DNA of 52,882 nucleotides, taken from NCBI GenBank assembly GCA_030151365.1, contig JASLDW010000003.1, positions 1 to 52,882 of the forward strand. The letters are read 5' to 3'. Positions 50,901-52,882 of this stretch are shown here, in pieces. The position numbers were made by a program, and so were the translations under genes. The DNA comes from Lysobacter sp. (GTDB lineage Bacteria > Pseudomonadota > Gammaproteobacteria > Xanthomonadales > Xanthomonadaceae). Position 1 is the first letter of the stretch; every line of letters starts with the position of its first letter. The notes beneath the pieces are model-generated. The model had not been told where the DNA came from and did not search any database. It worked only from the letters and a program-made list of their open reading frames with translations.

Positions 50901-51298
50901 GCGCGGACGCCAATGCGCGCGCGGAAGCCGGCGTCACGCCGTTGCTGCTGCTGCTCGGCGCGCGCGCCGAGCCGGGAACCGGTTGCGACGAAGCGGTGAT
51001 CCTCGCCGGCCTCGATCGCATGCTCGATGAAGACGTGCAACTCGACGCCCAGGATCCGCGTGGCTTCGGCCCGTTGCACATCGCCGCCTTGCACGGATTG
51101 ATGTCGGTGGCGCGCCGCCTGCGCGACAGCGGTGCGCCGCTGGGCCAGCGCGATCGCCTCAACCGCACGCCGCGCGACATCGCCCTGATGCGCGGCTTCG
51201 TCGACGTCGCCGCCGAACTCGCCGAAACGGCATCGGTGGCAGGCGCACAGGACATGACGATGGCGCGCATGCTGCGGCCGCAGGATCGTTCGTACTGA
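47936..51298 (+). CDS. Giant membrane-anchored ankyrin-repeat protein
   Basis: A 1,120-residue protein. The first 195 residues hold about five hydrophobic segments (LAAAFGVLSLLATGFGGWIAAL, HVLVWAVAVVVGAVLAAWPL, SLAAALGLGLAAAIGVILAW, IAVACVVALVLVLAWPGAI, WAMAVLLALLLPVLRF). A short acidic linker (LPELHLDDEAAADAVVDLP) follows. From about residue 235 to the end the protein is a long ankyrin solenoid of roughly 25 units (for example NTPLHHAARSTDPGVAALLL, SALHLAAQAGHSAIVQNLL, TPLMLAAQGGHRDVIDALL). The repeats presumably project into the cytoplasm as a docking surface. No enzyme domain is visible. The ATG at 47936 overlaps ycgL by 8 nt, so the pair is co-translated. The partner is unknown. Confidence 0.9.
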   Translation: MPDQQRGRAMPWLAAAFGVLSLLATGFGGWIAALGGAVGSGLLASAWPLRGNPTDRAPRVVASHVLVWAVAVVVGAVLAAWPLHALMASGSLAAALGLGLAAAIGVILAWRVWPLWTSDAGDARFAFTHALGERDPSRRWAWGGLRPAIAVACVVALVLVLAWPGAISGSLRWAMAVLLALLLPVLRFSARIRRVAKEVKAMSPPPAPARNAEPVSLDALPELHLDDEAAADAVVDLPANTGNEELDRELHAAARGGRVERALALLDAGARADALPAADDRDQRRLPILAAVLPDLRLLRTLIAHGVSLDADASGITPLLAATRDSWHGRPDAVAMLLANGADVRATDPQGNTPLHHAARSTDPGVAALLLDAQAQIDVANGNGQTPLAMACAAGNWRLAKFLLERGASVAPAKALSPLLAAATADDDDPAGVQLLLRHRAQLADAVDLDGRSALHLAAQAGHSAIVQNLLDSGAGVDARDATQTTPLMLAAQGGHRDVIDALLESKADVAARNADGHDALRHAVEGEVAGADVIAALQAAGARADVMDDAGVDALARAKALGRWSVVQALDPAFVPPPVAGGDVVADDAASNRPPYAVVSDALRDGDAATLERFAPLLERSEFTRMLAELAPSSPQLVPWLLARGADADASREGHSLLGQLLRLAPGDANAAQALDLLWRRGASPAGAGVFANHLQARRAHPSEHDEAFALQLLERGADPFGSDSAGDPPLHHAIRLHWPRLTQRLLDNGVDPCAIDGSGLSALHVATACGDANAVRALVAVGAKPDARAPDGQTALGVALANGRKDLADWLDWRGWPLPGRALRAGDLPAAAITGDGDAVRRLLELGFPVDALDAQGCSALLRAAGGGHADAVEQLVAHGADVGLSASTGATPLSAAVSMRHAAVVDRLLAAGADLGQRLPGEVTVLMLASALGLPEMVTRLLRAGADVAAADPQGLAPIHCAALYGFTARDRTRLVTLFDILLLSGADANARAEAGVTPLLLLLGARAEPGTGCDEAVILAGLDRMLDEDVQLDAQDPRGFGPLHIAALHGLMSVARRLRDSGAPLGQRDRLNRTPRDIALMRGFVDVAAELAETASVAGAQDMTMARMLRPQDRSY

Positions 51299-51313
51299 TT
51301 CGCCCGGTTGCGG

Positions 51314-51319
51314 TAGGAT
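51314..51319 (+). promoter_or_regulatory. Putative -10 element (TAGGAT) for the 51348 gene
   Basis: The GCGG-TAGGAT-CG context matches that before the 34852 gene (GCGG-TAAGAT-CG). The transcript would start near 51326, giving a short leader. Confidence 0.35.
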
Positions 51320-51347
51320 CGCCCTCATCACGAGGGGAGAGAACGGG

Positions 51348-52253
51348 ATGATGATCAGGCAACCGATGGCGGCGGCACTGGCTTTGTTGCTGGCCGGCCC
51401 GATAACGATGGTGCAGGCGAAAGAGCCGCCGGCACTGGTGACAAGCGACCATGGCCTCACCGAGTCGGTGATGACCATGCGCGTGCGTGGCGACCTCACG
51501 TTCGGGCCGGATGGCGTAGTCAGGGAGCACCACGTCGCGACCAAGCTCGATCCGGCCGTCGCGGCCTTCGTCGACAAGGCCATCGATGGGTGGAAATTCA
51601 AACCCTATCTGCAGGATGGCATTCCGGTCAACGCCAGGACCTATTTCCAGATGACGCTGGCGGCGCGCGACCAAGGCGCGGACAAGTACGAAATCTCGGT
51701 CGACCACGCCTCTTTCACCGATGACGAGACATACGGCGGCCACAAGGCCGCGCTGAACAAATCGAAGTGCGTGATCGACTGCATCGTGTCGCAGCCGGCG
51801 GCGCCGGCCTACATGGGGCAGGTGAACGGTGGAGTGATCGTCCATCTTTACCTGAATCCCGACGGCACGGTGGCCGATGCGGTCATCGGGCAGTCGGCGC
51901 TCTACAGCGTGCGGGGCCGTGACAAGGTGCTCGATGATGCGCGCAAGGTGTTCGAGAAAATCGCGCTCAGATATGCGCGCGGTGTTCGTTTTGCCCCGGG
52001 GTCGGGCAGTCCCCTTGTCGGTGACAATCATTTTGTGGGTGCATTGCCCTTTGTCTTCCAGATGGACGAGCGCCATGATTCAGACAACCTGGGCAGGTGG
52101 CGCCTCGAACAGCGCGGGAAACGCACCATTGCTCCATGGCTGATCCACGATCCGGCTCGCTGGGTCGGCGTCTCCGATACTTCGGGCAGCGGCTTCATCG
52201 CCATGAAGGACAGCCCGTACAAGTTGGTATCGGACCAGGCGCACACGCCGTAA
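51348..52253 (+). CDS. Secreted protein with two TonB-C-like segments, unknown function
   Basis: A 301-residue protein with a signal peptide (MAAALALLLAGPITMVQA). The first segment (GDLTFGPDGVVREHHVATKLDPAVAAFVDKAIDGWKFKP) and the second (GGVIVHLYLNPDGTVADAVIGQ... then ARGVRFAPGSG) both show the beta-strand, 'PDG-V' turn and alpha-helix pattern of TonB C-terminal domains. There is no membrane anchor other than the signal peptide, so this is not a TonB energiser itself. One disulfide is possible between the closely spaced cysteines (KSKCVIDCIVS). It has its own putative promoter and a strong terminator. I could not assign a role. Confidence 0.72.
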   Translation: MMIRQPMAAALALLLAGPITMVQAKEPPALVTSDHGLTESVMTMRVRGDLTFGPDGVVREHHVATKLDPAVAAFVDKAIDGWKFKPYLQDGIPVNARTYFQMTLAARDQGADKYEISVDHASFTDDETYGGHKAALNKSKCVIDCIVSQPAAPAYMGQVNGGVIVHLYLNPDGTVADAVIGQSALYSVRGRDKVLDDARKVFEKIALRYARGVRFAPGSGSPLVGDNHFVGALPFVFQMDERHDSDNLGRWRLEQRGKRTIAPWLIHDPARWVGVSDTSGSGFIAMKDSPYKLVSDQAHTP

Positions 52254-52270
52254 CAAATCACGTCCCACAA

Positions 52271-52306
52271 ACGACAAAGCCCCGCAACGCGGGGCTTTGT
52301 CGTTTT
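52271..52306. terminator. Bidirectional terminator between the 51348 gene and rho
   Basis: A perfect 15-base stem (ACGACAAAGCCCCGC with GCGGGGCTTTGTCGT) around a 3-nt loop, followed by TTTT on the plus strand. The A-rich flank gives a weaker T-run on the minus strand. It lies 17 nt after the 51348 gene stop and 14 nt beyond the rho stop. Confidence 0.9.
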
Positions 52307-52320
52307 ATCGCAAATGGACC

Positions 52321-52882
52321 TCAGCGCTTCATCGAACTGAAGAACTCGTCATTCGACTTGGTGTTCTTCATCTTGTCGAGGAGGAATTCCATCGCCGCGA
52401 TTTCGTCCATCGGGTGCAGCAGCTTGCGCAGGATCCAGATCTTCTGCAGCAAGTCGGGCTCGATCAGCAGGTCCTCGCGGCGGGTGCCGGAGAGGTTGAC
52501 GCCGATCGCCGGGTAGACGCGTTTCTCGGTGATGCGACGATCCAGGTGCACTTCGGAATTGCCGGTGCCCTTGAACTCCTCGTAGATCACCTTGTCCATC
52601 GCACTGCCGGTGTCGACCAGCGCGGTGGCGATGATCGTCAGCGAGCCGCCTTCTTCCACGTTGCGCGCCGCGCCGAAGAAACGCTTCGGGCGATGCATGG
52701 CGTTGGAGTCGACGCCGCCGGTCAGCACCTTGCCGGAGCTTGGCAGCACGTTGTTGTAGGCGCGGGCGAGGCGGGTGATCGAGTCGAGCAGGATCACCAC
52801 GTCCTTCTTGTGCTCGACCAGGCGCTTGGCGCGTTCGATCACCATTTCCGCGACCTGGACGTGGCGCGCGGCCGGTTCGTCG
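52321..52882 (-). CDS. rho: Transcription termination factor Rho, C-terminal part (5' end beyond the window)
   Basis: About 187 codons are visible, reading in from the right edge. They include VERAKRLVEHKKDVVILLDSITRLARAYN (Walker B region), GKVLTGGVDSNAMHRPKRFFGAARN (Q-loop), and GTGNSEVHLDRRITEKRVYPAIGVNLSGTRREDLL (R-loop and arginine finger), ending in EFLLDKMKNTKSNDEFFSSMKR. This is the highly conserved ATPase domain of Rho, the hexameric RNA helicase that ends transcripts. The gene has no frameshift in the visible part and is convergent with the 51348 gene. Confidence 0.98.
   Translation of the reverse strand, partial: DEPAARHVQVAEMVIERAKRLVEHKKDVVILLDSITRLARAYNNVLPSSGKVLTGGVDSNAMHRPKRFFGAARNVEEGGSLTIIATALVDTGSAMDKVIYEEFKGTGNSEVHLDRRITEKRVYPAIGVNLSGTRREDLLIEPDLLQKIWILRKLLHPMDEIAAMEFLLDKMKNTKSNDEFFSSMKR

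Noticed and set aside
48700..51200. DNA-level repeat array or CRISPR in the ankyrin region
   Set aside because: The repetition is protein-level ankyrin periodicity with diverged codons; there are no identical repeats and spacers.
48233..51601. A 1,122-residue open frame on the minus strand across the ankyrin gene
   Set aside because: It is a G+C-driven shadow: the plus strand encodes clear ankyrin repeats, and the minus translation is low-complexity with no recognisable fold.

Overview
The window is a dense chromosomal stretch with high G+C content and strong codon bias. Its gene content points to the Xanthomonadaceae/Lysobacteraceae (Xanthomonas, Lysobacter, Luteimonas and relatives). The main clues are a xanthomonadin (aryl polyene) pigment locus with a XanB2-type chorismatase, a XanA2-like aryl:ACP ligase beside a phosphopantetheinyl transferase, hemB next to the pigment genes, and a small-RNA locus directly after polA that looks like Xanthomonas sX13. 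I see no insertion sequences, prophage, tRNA, rRNA or CRISPR. This is core genome plus one lineage-specific biosynthetic locus.

Layout: (1) 1-2.3 kb: a truncated YgiB-like lipoprotein and a DUF885 peptidase. (2) 2.4-6.4 kb, minus strand: phosphopantetheinyl transferase, rsmG, parA, parB, a family 2 glycosyltransferase and a LABN-domain membrane protein, mostly joined by 1-4 nt overlaps. (3) 6.5-11.4 kb: XanA2-like ligase, GlsB-like membrane protein, exonuclease III, Nei-like glycosylase, threonine aldolase and gamma-carbonic anhydrase. (4) 11.5-18.3 kb: a six-gene MoxR operon (RDD, SpoIIM-like, DUF4129, DUF4350, MoxR ATPase, DUF58), almost every junction overlapping. (5) 18.3-34.7 kb: aroE and hemB, then the pigment locus. 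The pigment locus has xanB2 and one halogenase-like flavoprotein on the minus strand. Ten genes on the plus strand follow (ACP, COG4648-like membrane protein, PlsC acyltransferase, hotdog dehydratase, LpxL-like acyltransferase, LolA-like protein, MMPL exporter, second hotdog protein, FabG-like reductase, a secreted unknown). A minus-strand operon closes it (KS, KS-like partner, glycosyltransferase, second halogenase-like flavoprotein). (6) 34.8-44.1 kb: secreted small protein, S9 peptidase, GST, YqhA, uvrD-type helicase, polA. (7) 44.1-52.9 kb: sRNA, DUF421 protein, hemF/eptA overlapping pair, ycgL, a 1,120-residue membrane-anchored ankyrin protein, a secreted protein with two TonB-C-like segments, and the 3' part of rho.

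How the pigment genes fit together (inference from families): AroE feeds the shikimate pathway to chorismate. XanB2 turns chorismate into 3-/4-hydroxybenzoate. The ligase at 6.5 kb loads the aryl acid onto an ACP activated by the adjacent phosphopantetheinyl transferase. KS plus KS-like partner, FabG and the two hotdog proteins extend and dehydrate the chain. Acyltransferases esterify it, the flavoproteins are candidates for halogenating it, and the MMPL and LolA-like proteins are candidates for moving it to the outer membrane.

A second theme is expression signals. Several genes (polA, uvrD, hemB, rsmG, xanA2) have a good -10 hexamer ending 6-7 nt before the start codon and no Shine-Dalgarno, which predicts leaderless mRNAs. 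Three orphan secreted-protein genes carry GGGG just before their start codons, a possible pairing site for the C-rich loops of the sRNA after polA.
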